Source: Flavobacterium lacustre (GTDB taxonomy: Bacteria > Bacteroidota > Bacteroidia > Flavobacteriales > Flavobacteriaceae). From it: DNA of 64,000 nt. The position numbers were made by a program, and so were the translations under genes. The notes beneath the pieces were generated by a model, which saw nothing but the letters and a program-made list of their open reading frames with translations, searched no databases and was not told where the DNA came from. Shown piece by piece: positions 53,549 to 62,458 of the stretch. Positions within the stretch are counted from its first letter, which is position 1, and each line of letters starts with the position of its first letter. The DNA lies in assembly GCF_027474525.2 (NCBI RefSeq), contig NZ_CP114882.2:1984001-2048000 (forward strand), in the 5' to 3' direction.

Positions 53549-54178
53549 TTAGTTTGTTATTTTGTAAATCTTTGTAATGTCTTTTAATATCTCATCAAAA
53601 TCTATTTTTAGGTCGACTAATTTTCCGGTATGAATATCAAAAATCCAACCATAAACTTTTAAATTCCGTTCTGTATTTGCTTTTTGAACTTCGGCAGTTT
53701 TAATGACATTGATGCATTGTTCCTGCACATTCAATTCTACTAATCGTTTGTATTTTTCGCCTTCGTCTGATATCGAATCAAGTTCTTTTCTGTGAATTCG
53801 GTACACATCCCGAATGTTTCTTAACCAAGGATTTAAAATACCTAAGTCTGATTGTTGCATGGCAGCATGAACACCGCCACAACCATAATGTCCGCAAACG
53901 ACGATATGATTCACCTTTAGATGCATCACGGCATAATTGATAACTGACATCGAATTGAGGTCGGTATTCGGAATCATATTGGCAATATTGCGGTGTACAA
54001 AAACCTCTCCCGGTTGTAAACCCATTAGTTCTTCGGCTGAAACACGACTGTCTGAACAGCCAATATATAGAAATTCAGGTGATTGTCCTTTGGCTAATGT
54101 GTCAAAATAATTTTCATCTGCCAGTAGTTGTTTGGCAATCCAATTTCGGTTGTTTTCGAAAATTTGTTTGATGTCCAT
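53549..54178 (-). CDS. Beta-class carbonic anhydrase
   Basis: A 209-residue zinc enzyme interconverting CO2 and bicarbonate in the cytosol. Zinc ligands C41, H97 and C100 lie in IGCSDSR and CGHYGCGG; the catalytic Asp/Arg dyad is D43/R45. HRNIANMIPNTD is conserved. Length is typical of the beta class (~200-220). It lies 28 bp downstream of a methyltransferase gene on the same strand, so may be co-transcribed. Confidence 0.95.
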   Translation of the reverse strand: MDIKQIFENNRNWIAKQLLADENYFDTLAKGQSPEFLYIGCSDSRVSAEELMGLQPGEVFVHRNIANMIPNTDLNSMSVINYAVMHLKVNHIVVCGHYGCGGVHAAMQQSDLGILNPWLRNIRDVYRIHRKELDSISDEGEKYKRLVELNVQEQCINVIKTAEVQKANTERNLKVYGWIFDIHTGKLVDLKIDFDEILKDITKIYKITN

Positions 54179-54206
54179 GAGTTTTTTTTAGTTTAAATTT
54201 ATAAAG

Positions 54207-54986
54207 CTATACCCTGATTATAAAATGTTCTTTTTCTTGTTCTCTTCTGAAAAATACCAGCCCCCATTGAAACGTATCAATAGTGACAGCCACTTTTGGA
54301 TGTTTTTTTATAATTTCCCAAGCTTCTTCCATGTCAGGCGACCAATGAATATCATCAAAAATCCAGACACTTTCATTGGTAATCGTTGGCAATAAGGCCT
54401 CAAAATAAGCTAAAGTGGCAATTTTAGAATGGTTGCCATCAAAATAGATTAGGTTTTGTGCTTTGGGTTTTGTGCTTTGAGTTTTGAAATATTCGGAAAA
54501 TTCGGTTACAATAGATTTTACAGTATTGATATTCAATACTTGCAATTGATTTTTTGCAATTGCCATTGTATTTGGACAGCCTTCTAAAGTCGTAAGGGTT
54601 GCTTTTGGATTTCCCAACGAAAGCGCAACAGTTGCCAATCCTAAGGAAGTTCCAATTTCTAAAATAGAGTCCGGCTGAAAATAATTTGTGATTCGAAATA
54701 ATAATTCGGCACGTTTTGGACTAATTCCAGCGGTTTTGGCAATCTTATTAATTTCTCTGGTATTGGATTTAAAAACTTTGGAACCCGCACCAAAATCAGT
54801 GACTTCAATCGTGTTTTTGTTTTCTAAAAGGGATTGGCGGTAGCTTTTTAGAATTGAATATTCCGATTTCGATTTTTTGTCATAAAAACATTTCGTCAAC
54901 AAACTAAATACAAAAGGCGAATGCACCGCATGCTCATTTTTGGAGTGCCAAAGAAATTGTAGGTATGATTTTATTTGAAACAGCAT
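54207..54986 (-). CDS. O-methyltransferase-like SAM-dependent enzyme with heptad-repeat insert
   Basis: A 259-residue class I SAM-dependent methyltransferase. Motif I is ILEIGTSLGLATVALSLG, motif II-like LTTLEGCPNTMAIAKNQL, and YFDGNHSKIATLAYFEALLP with WIFDDIHWSPDMEEAW is the metal-dependent O-methyltransferase pattern. A short polar insert (KTQSTKPKAQN) between motifs is encoded by five CAAARCH-type heptanucleotides (see the repeat at 54452-54486). The acceptor is unknown. Confidence 0.85.
   Translation of the reverse strand: MLFQIKSYLQFLWHSKNEHAVHSPFVFSLLTKCFYDKKSKSEYSILKSYRQSLLENKNTIEVTDFGAGSKVFKSNTREINKIAKTAGISPKRAELLFRITNYFQPDSILEIGTSLGLATVALSLGNPKATLTTLEGCPNTMAIAKNQLQVLNINTVKSIVTEFSEYFKTQSTKPKAQNLIYFDGNHSKIATLAYFEALLPTITNESVWIFDDIHWSPDMEEAWEIIKKHPKVAVTIDTFQWGLVFFRREQEKEHFIIRV
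54452..54486 (-). repeat. Five heptanucleotide repeats inside the methyltransferase gene
   Basis: On the coding (minus) strand: CAAAACT, CAAAGCA, CAAAACC, CAAAGCA, CAAAACC. The consensus equals that of the arrays before bcp and the FAH gene. The reading frame stays open, encoding a Lys/Gln/Thr/Pro-rich insert. Confidence 0.7.
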
Positions 54987-55115
54987 AGGAATCGTTGCAA
55001 TGAGAGGACGAAGATACTAAGATAATAATCGAAAGGCAAAAAGCATCAAGTAGAAAATTATAAAGTAAAGACTTCGGGCTTGATGACTTTGAAATGGATA
55101 AAACTTTAAAAAGGC

Positions 55116-55123
55116 TATATTTG
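55116..55123 (+). promoter_or_regulatory. Putative -7 box of the SDR gene
   Basis: TATATTTG; a TTTG 24 nt upstream (55088-55091) is slightly too far for a standard -33. It lies inside the longest open frame, so translation must start downstream, at 55163 or 55166. The 107 bp before 55094 show no gene. Confidence 0.5.
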
Positions 55124-55162
55124 CTCCCTTGGAATATCTACCAAGAGAAATACCTGTTTTTT

Positions 55163-56716
55163 ATGATGGTGAATGAAGGAATAGAGAATAGTACTGCCAT
55201 AACTTCGGAAGAAATTGACCGATGCATTGCTATTTTGGCACAATTGAATACAGATACAGACCAAATATTTGAGATTCCAAAAGAACAACGAACTGCTTTA
55301 ATCAAAGCGGCAGGGCAGTTTTCTCGTCCGGATCGGGAGGAGTTTGCCAAAAGAAAAAAGGACGGAAAAGCAGTAGCCAAACGAAAATTAGAAAAACGAG
55401 ACAGAACCGCCCGCAAGGAAACCGGAATTCGTCACGCCCGTGAAGCGAGTGTATTTGTAGCGCCAAAATTATTAGCGATGCATGATCTTGCACTCAAAGA
55501 ACAATTAGAACTCGAAACGCCCAGAAACTGCTATGTCTGTAAAACCGAGTTTACCAGATTGCATCATTTTTATGATACGATGTGTACGGATTGCGGTGAT
55601 TTTAATTATGCCAAACGCTTTCAAACCGCCGATGTAAAAGGACAAATCGCAGTCATTACCGGCTCTCGCCTCAAAATTGGGTATCACATTACATTAATGC
55701 TTTTGCGTGCTGGGGCAACTGTTATTGCAACGACTCGCTTCCCAGTAGATTCTGCTTTGCGGTTTGCTCAAGAGGCTGATTTTATGGATTGGGGACATCG
55801 CTTAAAAATTCACGGACTCGATTTGCGGCACATTCCCAGCGTAGAGATTTTCTGTAATTTTATAGAACAAAAATACGAGCGATTGGATATTCTGATTAAT
55901 AATGCAGCACAAACAGTGCGAAGACCAGCAGGTTTTTATACGCATTTAATGGAAAACGAAGAACGCTCTATAGCATCTTTGCCCAAGCAAGCGCAAGAAT
56001 TGTTGTTGGACCACACCAATTGCCTCGAAGAATTAAAAGTACTCACAACAGGCGCTTCTTCTAATCAAAATATGCCGGTGACTTGGCACGGACCGGAACC
56101 GGGAATTGGTTTAAGGGCTTCCGCCAAATTGTCCCAGATTCCGTATTCGTTTGATAATGCTTTGGTGGCACAAGAAGTTTTTCCGGAAGGAGAACTCGAT
56201 GCCGATTTACAGCAAGTCGATTTGCGAAAAATAAACAGCTGGCGTTTGAAGTTGGGTCAAATAGAAACTACCGAAATGATCGAAGTACAACTGGTCAATT
56301 CCGTGGCACCTTTTGTGTTATGTAACCGTCTTTCGGAAGTGATGAAAAAGGACAATACAGGTAAAAAACACATCATCAATGTTTCGGCAATGGAAGGGAA
56401 GTTTTACCGAGATTTCAAGGAAGACCGTCATCCGCATACTAATATGGCGAAAGCCGCTCTGAATATGTTAACGCACACCGCAGCAGGAACCTTGGCCAAA
56501 GACGGAATTTTTATGAATGCTGTTGACACCGGTTGGGTAACCGATGAAGATCCTGCCGAATTAGCCAAAAGAAAACAGGAAGAAGAAGATTTTCAGCCGC
56601 CATTAGATATTGTTGATGGTGCAGCACGGGTTATGGATCCCTTGTTTGACGGTATTAATACGGGCAAACATTGGTGTGGAAAGTTCCTCAAAGATTACAA
56701 TCCGATAGCTTGGTAA
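55163..56716 (+). CDS. SDR-like oxidoreductase with N-terminal zinc-ribbon region
   Basis: A 517-residue protein. Residues ~1-115 are helical and very basic ([22 protein letters not shown]). A CxxC...CxxC zinc ribbon ([15 protein letters not shown]) follows, then a Rossmann SDR domain with [13 protein letters not shown] in place of TGxxx[12 protein letters not shown] and a VSAMEG strand. The usual YxxxK is TNMAK, so the catalytic Tyr is Thr, although the Lys is kept. The frame could begin at 55094, but a promoter -7 box lies within that extension. The substrate is unknown. Confidence 0.82.
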   Translation: MMVNEGIENSTAITSEEIDRCIAILAQLNTDTDQIFEIPKEQRTALIKAAGQFSRPDREEFAKRKKDGKAVAKRKLEKRDRTARKETGIRHAREASVFVAPKLLAMHDLALKEQLELETPRNCYVCKTEFTRLHHFYDTMCTDCGDFNYAKRFQTADVKGQIAVITGSRLKIGYHITLMLLRAGATVIATTRFPVDSALRFAQEADFMDWGHRLKIHGLDLRHIPSVEIFCNFIEQKYERLDILINNAAQTVRRPAGFYTHLMENEERSIASLPKQAQELLLDHTNCLEELKVLTTGASSNQNMPVTWHGPEPGIGLRASAKLSQIPYSFDNALVAQEVFPEGELDADLQQVDLRKINSWRLKLGQIETTEMIEVQLVNSVAPFVLCNRLSEVMKKDNTGKKHIINVSAMEGKFYRDFKEDRHPHTNMAKAALNMLTHTAAGTLAKDGIFMNAVDTGWVTDEDPAELAKRKQEEEDFQPPLDIVDGAARVMDPLFDGINTGKHWCGKFLKDYNPIAW

Positions 56717-56736
56717 AAACTTCAGATTTGTAAAAT

Positions 56737-56774
56737 AAAAAACCACAACAGAATCATTTTGTTGTGGTTTTTTT
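56737..56774. terminator. Bidirectional terminator after the SDR gene
   Basis: AAACCACAACA (56740-56750) and TGTTGTGGTTT (56760-56770), flanked by A- and T-runs. Its CCACAACA arm is the same as in the terminator at 24924. Confidence 0.92.
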
Positions 56775-56801
56775 GTTTTCTGTAAGTCGGACTTGAATAG
56801 C

Positions 56802-57245
56802 CTAAGGATTTAATCTTTGAACGCCTTTTTCGATAACATGTTCCGATACTGCAAAGGTGTCTTTTTTGATTTTCCAGAAATTTTTGATAAACGATGCAAT
56901 CTCATTTTCTAATTCCTCGTGCTCGCTTCTGAATTTATGAGAATCATATTTAAAAGGATCATCAATTAGTTCGGCCAGATGAGTCAAATGTTTAGACGTT
57001 TTCTCCAGCAGTTTGTCACAGTTTTTGACGCTTTCAGACAAATCAGACGCTATGGTCCTCATTCCGTCCAGATTTTCTTTGTTGACCAGCCAAATGAAAT
57101 ATTTATCAATGAGATGGTACAAAAAACGCAAATCACTTTTATAAAATTGTAAATCGGACTGCCAATGTTCTGTGAGAACATATAACTCGCGATATTCGGC
57201 AGTCCAGATAAAATCGCCTTGTGGTCTTAAACTAAAATTTATCAT
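56802..57245 (-). CDS. Helical protein of unknown function
   Basis: A 147-residue soluble protein, nearly all alpha-helical by composition, with no signal peptide. It starts MINFSLRPQGDFIWTAEYRELY; heptad-like leucines run from ~85 to ~105. No recognised domain. It starts 183 bp from the phased palindrome array (57428-57615), which lies upstream of its start and may affect its expression. Confidence 0.75.
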   Translation of the reverse strand: MINFSLRPQGDFIWTAEYRELYVLTEHWQSDLQFYKSDLRFLYHLIDKYFIWLVNKENLDGMRTIASDLSESVKNCDKLLEKTSKHLTHLAELIDDPFKYDSHKFRSEHEELENEIASFIKNFWKIKKDTFAVSEHVIEKGVQRLNP

Positions 57246-57427
57246 GATAACTAAGTATAAGATGAATAATTAGAACTTTTGTAAAATTAATTAACTGTTT
57301 GAATATCAGTTGTAATAGAAAGCGTGCTCCTGTTCTAAGTTGGGATAGAAGCTATCAAAATCTACTATAAATTTAAGGCTTTTATTTTAAAGAAAATGTT
57401 TTTTGCCTTGATTTTATATCTAATATA

Positions 57428-57615
57428 ACCTAAAAATTTAAGTACAATGACCGAAGATTTTGGGTCGTGGACCTAAAATTTTACGTATGGCTACGTAAAT
57501 TTTTAGGTTGTCAGCGTAAAATTTTACGTCATGAGGGGTAAATTTTTAGGTCTCTAAGGTAAAATTTTACGTACCATGGGGTAAAAACTTGGGTTGTTAG
57601 CGTAAAATTTTGCGT
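57428..57615. repeat. Nine 16-bp quasi-palindromes with strict 22/21-bp spacing
   Basis: 16-mers of the type ACCTAAAATTTTACGT or GCGTAAAATTTTACGT start at 57428, 57450, 57471, 57493, 57514, 57536, 57557, 57579 and 57600. Successive spacings are 22, 21, 22, 21, 22, 21, 22, 21, a mean of 21.5 bp or about two helical turns. Each unit is AT-rich and near-palindromic; between-unit spacers (5-6 bp) are not conserved. No open frame runs through and it does not have CRISPR-type spacers. Confidence 0.8.
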
Positions 57616-57703
57616 AAAACTACTTATAAATAGAGGAATAGCACTATTTGTTGCATTGTGTTTACGTACAATTAATATAAAAAAGGAGATTAAATAATAA
57701 ACC

Positions 57704-57733
57704 CTATGAGAGTTTGAATTCTGATAGGGTTAT
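57704..57733. terminator. Hairpin after the ABC-F gene
   Basis: ACCCTAT and ATAGGGT pair around a 16-nt loop 50-80 bp beyond the ABC-F stop on the minus strand; the following minus-strand DNA is only moderately T-rich, so termination strength is uncertain. Nothing else is recognised from 57616 to 57781. Confidence 0.5.
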
Positions 57734-57781
57734 ATAATTCAGTGTTACCGCAAAAAGTGTTGAGGTTAGTAATAGAGTGGT

Positions 57782-59644
57782 TTATCCTTCGATTTTGGCC
57801 GAAAGTTCAAACCAGCGCTCCTCTTTCTCTTCAATTTTATTGATGATGTTTTTCAATTCGTTGGCTTTTTTCTCGATGGCTGACTCTTCAATTTTTCCGT
57901 CAGAGAATAATTGCTCGATATTTGTTTTCTGGATTTCTAAATCTTTGATTTCACGTTCAATTTTCTGATATTCTTTTTGCTCGTTGAAAGTCAGATTTCC
58001 GGTTGGATTATTTTGTTTCCAATCTTTCTTATCCGCTTTATTTTCTTCTTTTTGCGCTACATCGGCGCTGTCTTCATAAGCTCTGAAATCAGAATAATTC
58101 CCAGGGAAATCTTCAATCACACCATCACCTCTAAAAACAAATAAGTGATCTACAATTTTATCCATAAAGTACCTGTCATGCGACACCACAAGCAAACAGC
58201 CGGGATAATCTAAAAGGAAACTTTCGAGTACATTTAAGGTTACGATATCCAAGTCATTCGTAGGCTCATCCAGAATCAGGAAGTTTGGATTCTGAATCAA
58301 AACCGTACATAAATATAAACGTTTCAATTCACCACCGCTTAATTTTTCGACAAAATCATATTGTTTTTTGGCATCAAAAAGAAAACGCTCCAACAATTGC
58401 GAAGCCGAAATAATTTTTCCTTTTGTTAACGGAATGTATTCGCCGTATTCTTTGATGATGTCAATCACACGCTGATTCGGTTTCGGATTGATACCAGTTT
58501 GTGTGTAATATCCAATTTTTATGGTTTCACCCACTACAACTTTTCCTCCGTCAAGCGGAATTGTTCCAGTCAATAAATTCAGGAAAGTCGATTTTCCGGT
58601 TCCGTTTTTACCAATAATCCCGATGCGTTCCCCACGTTGAAAATCAAAACTGAAATTGTCTAAAATGACATGGTCTTTAAACTTTTTGGAGATTTTGTGA
58701 AGCTCAATAATCTTGCTTCCCATGCGCTCCATGTTAATTTCCAGTTCTACTTTGTTCTCTCTGCGGCGACTTTGTGCTTTTTCTTTGATAACATAAAAAT
58801 CATCCTGACGTGATTTTGATTTAGTTGTTCTCGCTTTTGGCTGGCGACGCATCCATTCTAATTCTTTTACGAATAAGTTTTGCGCTTTGTCGACACTGGA
58901 ATTTTCGGAGGCAATTCGTTCCTCTTTTTTCTCTAAATAATAAGAGTAATTTCCTTTGTATTGGTATAATTTTCCGTTGTCTAATTCAATGATTTCGTTG
59001 CAAACACGTTCCAGGAAAAACCGGTCGTGTGTCACCATAAATAAAGTAATATTTTCTTTGGCAAAATAACTTTCTAACCATTCAATCATCTCTAAATCCA
59101 AGTGATTCGTAGGCTCATCTAAGATTAATAAGTCTGGGCGATTGATTAGGATTATAGCCAGTGACAAACGTTTTTTCTGTCCGCCTGAAAGATTTTTCAC
59201 TTTTAATTTAAAATCTTCCAGCTTCAATTTGAACAAAATTTGTTTGAATTGCGTTTCAAAATCCCAAGCATTGTGTTGGTCCATTTGGTCAAAAGCTTTT
59301 TGATACGCTTCTTCATCTTCTGGGTTTTCCAATGCTTTTTCGTAGCGCTCAATCACTTTCAAAGTTTCATTATCCGAAGCGAAAATACTTTCTTCAATCG
59401 TCAATTCATCCTGCAATTGATGATCTTGTGACAGGAATGCCATTTTGATTTCTTTTCTCAAAACCACTTGTCCCGTGTCCGGCTCATCTTCGCCATTGAT
59501 AATTTTCATGATGCAGGTTTTCCCCGAACCATTTTTGGCTATAAAGGCAATTTTTTGGTCTTTGTTAATTCCAAAAGAAATGTTTTCAAAAAGTGTTCTT
59601 TCCCCAAAAGATTTTGAGATATTTTCGACAGATAAGTAATTCAC
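57782..59644 (-). CDS. ABC-F family ATPase (Uup-like)
   Basis: A 620-residue protein with two ABC modules and no TM segments, so a ribosome- or nucleic-acid-associated ABC-F ATPase rather than a transporter. Walker A FIAKNGSGKTCIMK and GIIGKNGTGKSTFLN, signatures LSGGQKKRLSLA and LSGGELKRLYLC, Walker B DEPTNHLD and DEPTNDLD. The linker is followed by a C-terminal coiled coil (YQKIEREIKDLEIQKTNIEQL, then NIINKIEEKEERW). The start is GTG (rc of 59642-59644), VNYLSVENISKSFGER; upstream open frame to 59764 would overlap the divergent GT2 gene and its promoter. Confidence 0.93.
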   Translation of the reverse strand: MNYLSVENISKSFGERTLFENISFGINKDQKIAFIAKNGSGKTCIMKIINGEDEPDTGQVVLRKEIKMAFLSQDHQLQDELTIEESIFASDNETLKVIERYEKALENPEDEEAYQKAFDQMDQHNAWDFETQFKQILFKLKLEDFKLKVKNLSGGQKKRLSLAIILINRPDLLILDEPTNHLDLEMIEWLESYFAKENITLFMVTHDRFFLERVCNEIIELDNGKLYQYKGNYSYYLEKKEERIASENSSVDKAQNLFVKELEWMRRQPKARTTKSKSRQDDFYVIKEKAQSRRRENKVELEINMERMGSKIIELHKISKKFKDHVILDNFSFDFQRGERIGIIGKNGTGKSTFLNLLTGTIPLDGGKVVVGETIKIGYYTQTGINPKPNQRVIDIIKEYGEYIPLTKGKIISASQLLERFLFDAKKQYDFVEKLSGGELKRLYLCTVLIQNPNFLILDEPTNDLDIVTLNVLESFLLDYPGCLLVVSHDRYFMDKIVDHLFVFRGDGVIEDFPGNYSDFRAYEDSADVAQKEENKADKKDWKQNNPTGNLTFNEQKEYQKIEREIKDLEIQKTNIEQLFSDGKIEESAIEKKANELKNIINKIEEKEERWFELSAKIEG

Positions 59645-59660
59645 AAGGCTAATTTTTTTG

Positions 59661-59668
59661 CAAAAGTA
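59661..59668 (-). promoter_or_regulatory. Putative -7 box of the ABC-F gene
   Basis: The reverse complement reads TACTTTTG, placing transcription start ~12-14 nt before the GTG at 59644 and so supporting that start. Confidence 0.5.
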
Positions 59669-59702
59669 ATCTTTTTGAAGCGAAACTTTGTTACTTTCAT
59701 TC

Positions 59703-59734
59703 TTTGCGACTTTCCATCTTAAAATATATCTTTG
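59703..59734 (+). promoter_or_regulatory. Consensus promoter of the GT2 gene
   Basis: TTTG (59703-59706), 20-nt spacer, TATCTTTG (59727-59734). The ATG at 59739 is 5 nt after the box, so the transcript begins at or beside the start codon. Confidence 0.65.
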
Positions 59735-59738
59735 AAAA

Positions 59739-60905
59739 ATGCAACTATCCGTCATCATTCTCAATTATAATGTTCGCTATTTTCTCGAGCAATGTGTTTT
59801 AAGCGTTCAAAGCGCCTTGGAAAACATTGACGGCGAAATTATTGTTGTCGATAACAATTCTCCCGATGACAGTTGCTCCATGATGAAAACGCGATTTCCA
59901 AACGTTAAACTCATTCAAAACAACGAAAATTCAGGCTTTCCAAAAGGGAATAATATAGGAGTTGCCCAAGCTCAGGGCGAATATATTTGCATTCTCAATC
60001 CGGATACCGTTGTTGCCGAAGATACGTTTAGTAAAGTACTGGCTTTCGCCAAAAAACAATCTGATTTAGGCATTGTAGGCGTTAAACTCATTGATGGAAC
60101 CGGGAATTTCCTCCCCGAAAGTAAACGAGGAATTCCAACGCCTTTTGTTGCTTTTACCAAAATTACCGGTTTGTACAGGATGTTTCCAAAGTCAAAAATC
60201 TTCGGGAAATACTACGCAGAACATTTAGACGAAAACCAAACTGGAAAAATCGAAATTCTCGTGGGCGCTTTTATGCTGATGAAACGCGATTTATACCTTG
60301 AGATTGGCGGTTTTGATGAAAAATGCTTCATGTATTCGGACGATATTGATTTGTCTTACACTGTTTTGAAGGCTGGAAAATCGAATTATTATTACCATGA
60401 AACGACCGTGATTCACTATAAAGGAGAGAGTACGGTGAAAGATGGGACGTATATGAAACGGTTTCAGGAAGCCATGCAGTTTTTTTACCAAAAACATTTT
60501 AAGGTTTCTGTTTTATTTTCCGCTTTTATGAAAGTAGGAATTGTCTTTTTTTCTTTGGTTAAACTATTTCAGGGGCAACCCAAAATTAAAACGCCTCCAA
60601 AATCTTTTGTTCTTTATTCCTCCAGCGAACAATTAGCTAATAAATTGGTGTTAATTTTGCAAAAAAAAGTAGTATTTCACGACTTAAAAACAGAAAAAAT
60701 GGTACTTTCGTCACTGCTTAAAGAAGGTGCCGGAACCGAAATTATTCTGGACAACGAATTCGTTTCTTTCAAAGAAAGTATTGCCGTTTTAGCGTCTTTA
60801 AAAAACAAAGGATTTACTTTTAAAATTGTACCCAAATATTCTGATTTTTTAATTGGGAGTAATACAAATAGCGAAAGAGGAGAGATTATAGAAATAGAGC
60901 GATAA
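59739..60905 (+). CDS. GT2-family glycosyltransferase (WbbL-like)
   Basis: A 388-residue protein with an N-terminal GT-A domain: SVIILNYNVRYFLEQC, the DNNSPDDS nucleotide-binding region, CILNPDTVV (the DxD-equivalent NPD), and GGFDEKCFMYSDDIDLSYTVLKAGK (ED/DDxD base motif region). Length and order match rhamnosyltransferase-like WbbL proteins. A hydrophobic stretch near 255-280 may be a membrane segment; ~100 residues of unassigned C-terminus follow. Divergent from ABC-F. Confidence 0.9.
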   Translation: MQLSVIILNYNVRYFLEQCVLSVQSALENIDGEIIVVDNNSPDDSCSMMKTRFPNVKLIQNNENSGFPKGNNIGVAQAQGEYICILNPDTVVAEDTFSKVLAFAKKQSDLGIVGVKLIDGTGNFLPESKRGIPTPFVAFTKITGLYRMFPKSKIFGKYYAEHLDENQTGKIEILVGAFMLMKRDLYLEIGGFDEKCFMYSDDIDLSYTVLKAGKSNYYYHETTVIHYKGESTVKDGTYMKRFQEAMQFFYQKHFKVSVLFSAFMKVGIVFFSLVKLFQGQPKIKTPPKSFVLYSSSEQLANKLVLILQKKVVFHDLKTEKMVLSSLLKEGAGTEIILDNEFVSFKESIAVLASLKNKGFTFKIVPKYSDFLIGSNTNSERGEIIEIER

Positions 60906-60986
60906 ATTGCGTTTAATGTAATTTATATTTAAAATATTTAGTAAATTCGCAAACTGAAAATCAAAATCACCTTTTAGGGTAATAAT

Positions 60987-62303
60987 ATGGCAAGATTTGA
61001 ATTAAAACTTCCAAAAATGGGAGAAAGTGTTGCAGAAGCAACAATAACCAATTGGTTGAAACAAGTTGGAGAAAAAATTGAAGCCGACGAAGCAGTTCTC
61101 GAAATTGCTACTGATAAAGTAGACAGCGAAGTGCCAAGTGAAGTTTCGGGTGTTTTAGTAGAACAATTATTTGGTAAAGATGATTTAGTTCAAGTGGGAC
61201 AAACCATAGCTATTATTGAAACCGAAGGCGATGCAGCTCCTGCAAAAGTAAAAGAAGAAGTTGCTGCTCCAGTTGAAGTAGACACGATTGAAAAAACAAT
61301 TGCAGCTGTTAAAGAAACTGTTGCGGCTCCGGTAAATTTCTCTGAAAGTGATAAATTCTTTTCGCCTTTAGTAAAAAATATTGCCAAAGAAGAAGGTGTT
61401 TCAATGGCTGAATTAGAAAGTATCAGCGGTTCAGGAAAAGAAGGACGCGTTACTAAAGAAGATATTTTGAATTTTGTTGCCAATAAAAAAACAAATCCAA
61501 CAAAGGTTCAAGAGTCTAAAGAAATAGCATCCCAACCTCAAAAAATAGCAGTCAAAACAGTATCGTCAACAGCCGCTCCGGTTTCTGTAAACGGTGGTGA
61601 TGAAATGGTAGAAATGGACAGAATGCGCAAGCTGATTTCCGGTTATATGATGGCTTCTATCCAAACTTCAGCACACGTACAATCTTTTATAGAAGTTGAT
61701 GTTACAAATATTGTAAAATGGAGGGATAAAGTAAAAACAGCTTTCGAAAAAAGAGAAGGTGAGAAGTTGACGTACACACCAATATTCATGGAAGCAGTGG
61801 CAAAAGCCTTGAAAGATTTTCCGGGAATGAATATTTCGGTAGAAGGAGATTATATTATCAAGAAGAAAAATATCAATCTTGGAATGGCGGCAGCATTGCC
61901 AAACGGAAACTTAATTGTTCCTGTAATTAAAAATGCAGATCAATTGAATTTGGTTGGTATGGCCAAAGCGGTAAATGATTTAGGAAATCGTGCTAAACTG
62001 GGAAAATTAAAGCCAGATGATACACAAGGAGGAACGTATACGGTTACAAATGTTGGTTCTTTTGGAAGTGTTTTTGGTACACCAATTATCAATCAGCCGC
62101 AAGTTGGGATTTTAGCATTGGGTGCAATTCGTAAAGTGCCTGCGGTTATCGAAACTCCGGAAGGTGATTTTATAGGCATTCGCCAAAAAATGTTTTTATC
62201 GCACAGTTACGATCATAGAGTGGTTGATGGTGCGTTAGGAGGAAGTTTTGTAAAACGAGTAGCCGATTATTTAGAAGCTTTTGATGTAGACAGCGATTTT
62301 TAA
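60987..62303 (+). CDS. 2-oxo acid dehydrogenase E2 component
   Basis: A 438-residue dihydrolipoamide acyltransferase. The N-terminal lipoyl domain has the lipoyl lysine K44 in ATDKVDSEV, then an Ala/Pro/Val-rich linker, the E3/E1-binding domain (~118-160; SPLVKNIAKEEGVSMAELESI, GKEGRVTKEDIL), a second linker and the catalytic domain ending with HSYDHRVVDGALGG (catalytic His/Asp). The single lipoyl domain and the sequence style suggest a branched-chain 2-oxo acid dehydrogenase E2 rather than pyruvate E2. Monocistronic here, so E1 genes must be elsewhere. Confidence 0.92.
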   Translation: MARFELKLPKMGESVAEATITNWLKQVGEKIEADEAVLEIATDKVDSEVPSEVSGVLVEQLFGKDDLVQVGQTIAIIETEGDAAPAKVKEEVAAPVEVDTIEKTIAAVKETVAAPVNFSESDKFFSPLVKNIAKEEGVSMAELESISGSGKEGRVTKEDILNFVANKKTNPTKVQESKEIASQPQKIAVKTVSSTAAPVSVNGGDEMVEMDRMRKLISGYMMASIQTSAHVQSFIEVDVTNIVKWRDKVKTAFEKREGEKLTYTPIFMEAVAKALKDFPGMNISVEGDYIIKKKNINLGMAAALPNGNLIVPVIKNADQLNLVGMAKAVNDLGNRAKLGKLKPDDTQGGTYTVTNVGSFGSVFGTPIINQPQVGILALGAIRKVPAVIETPEGDFIGIRQKMFLSHSYDHRVVDGALGGSFVKRVADYLEAFDVDSDF

Positions 62304-62324
62304 TTGTAATCTATTTTAGTATAC

Positions 62325-62364
62325 AAACCCTTTTGGAGTGCTAAACTCTGAAAGGGTTTTTTTT
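62325..62364 (+). terminator. E2 gene terminator
   Basis: AAACCCTTT (62325-62333) and AAAGGGTTT (62351-62359) with an inner GGAGT/ACTCT stem and a following T-run. Confidence 0.88.
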
Positions 62365-62430
62365 ATGAAAAAGGGATTGTTTTTGACAACTTTAAACCGC
62401 AAAATTTAAATCAGATTAAACTCAAATTGA

Positions 62431-62438
62431 TATATTTG
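62431..62438 (+). promoter_or_regulatory. Putative -7 box of the exonuclease gene
   Basis: TATATTTG, about 22 bp before the ATG at 62459; no clear -33 TTG at standard spacing. Confidence 0.45.
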
Positions 62439-62458
62439 TATCCGTATAAAAAATAAAA

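Noticed and set aside
55094..55162. Upstream ATG for the SDR protein
   Set aside because: A TATATTTG promoter box lies inside this stretch, so it would not be transcribed from that promoter; the later ATG pair is a better start.
57428..57615. CRISPR array
   Set aside because: Units are 16-bp palindromes with 5-6-bp gaps, no unique 30-bp spacers and no cas genes nearby.
59645..59764. Longer start for the ABC-F protein (40 extra residues)
   Set aside because: The extension overlaps the divergent GT2 start and its promoter, lies above the ABC-F -7 box, and precedes the usual NYLSVENI start.
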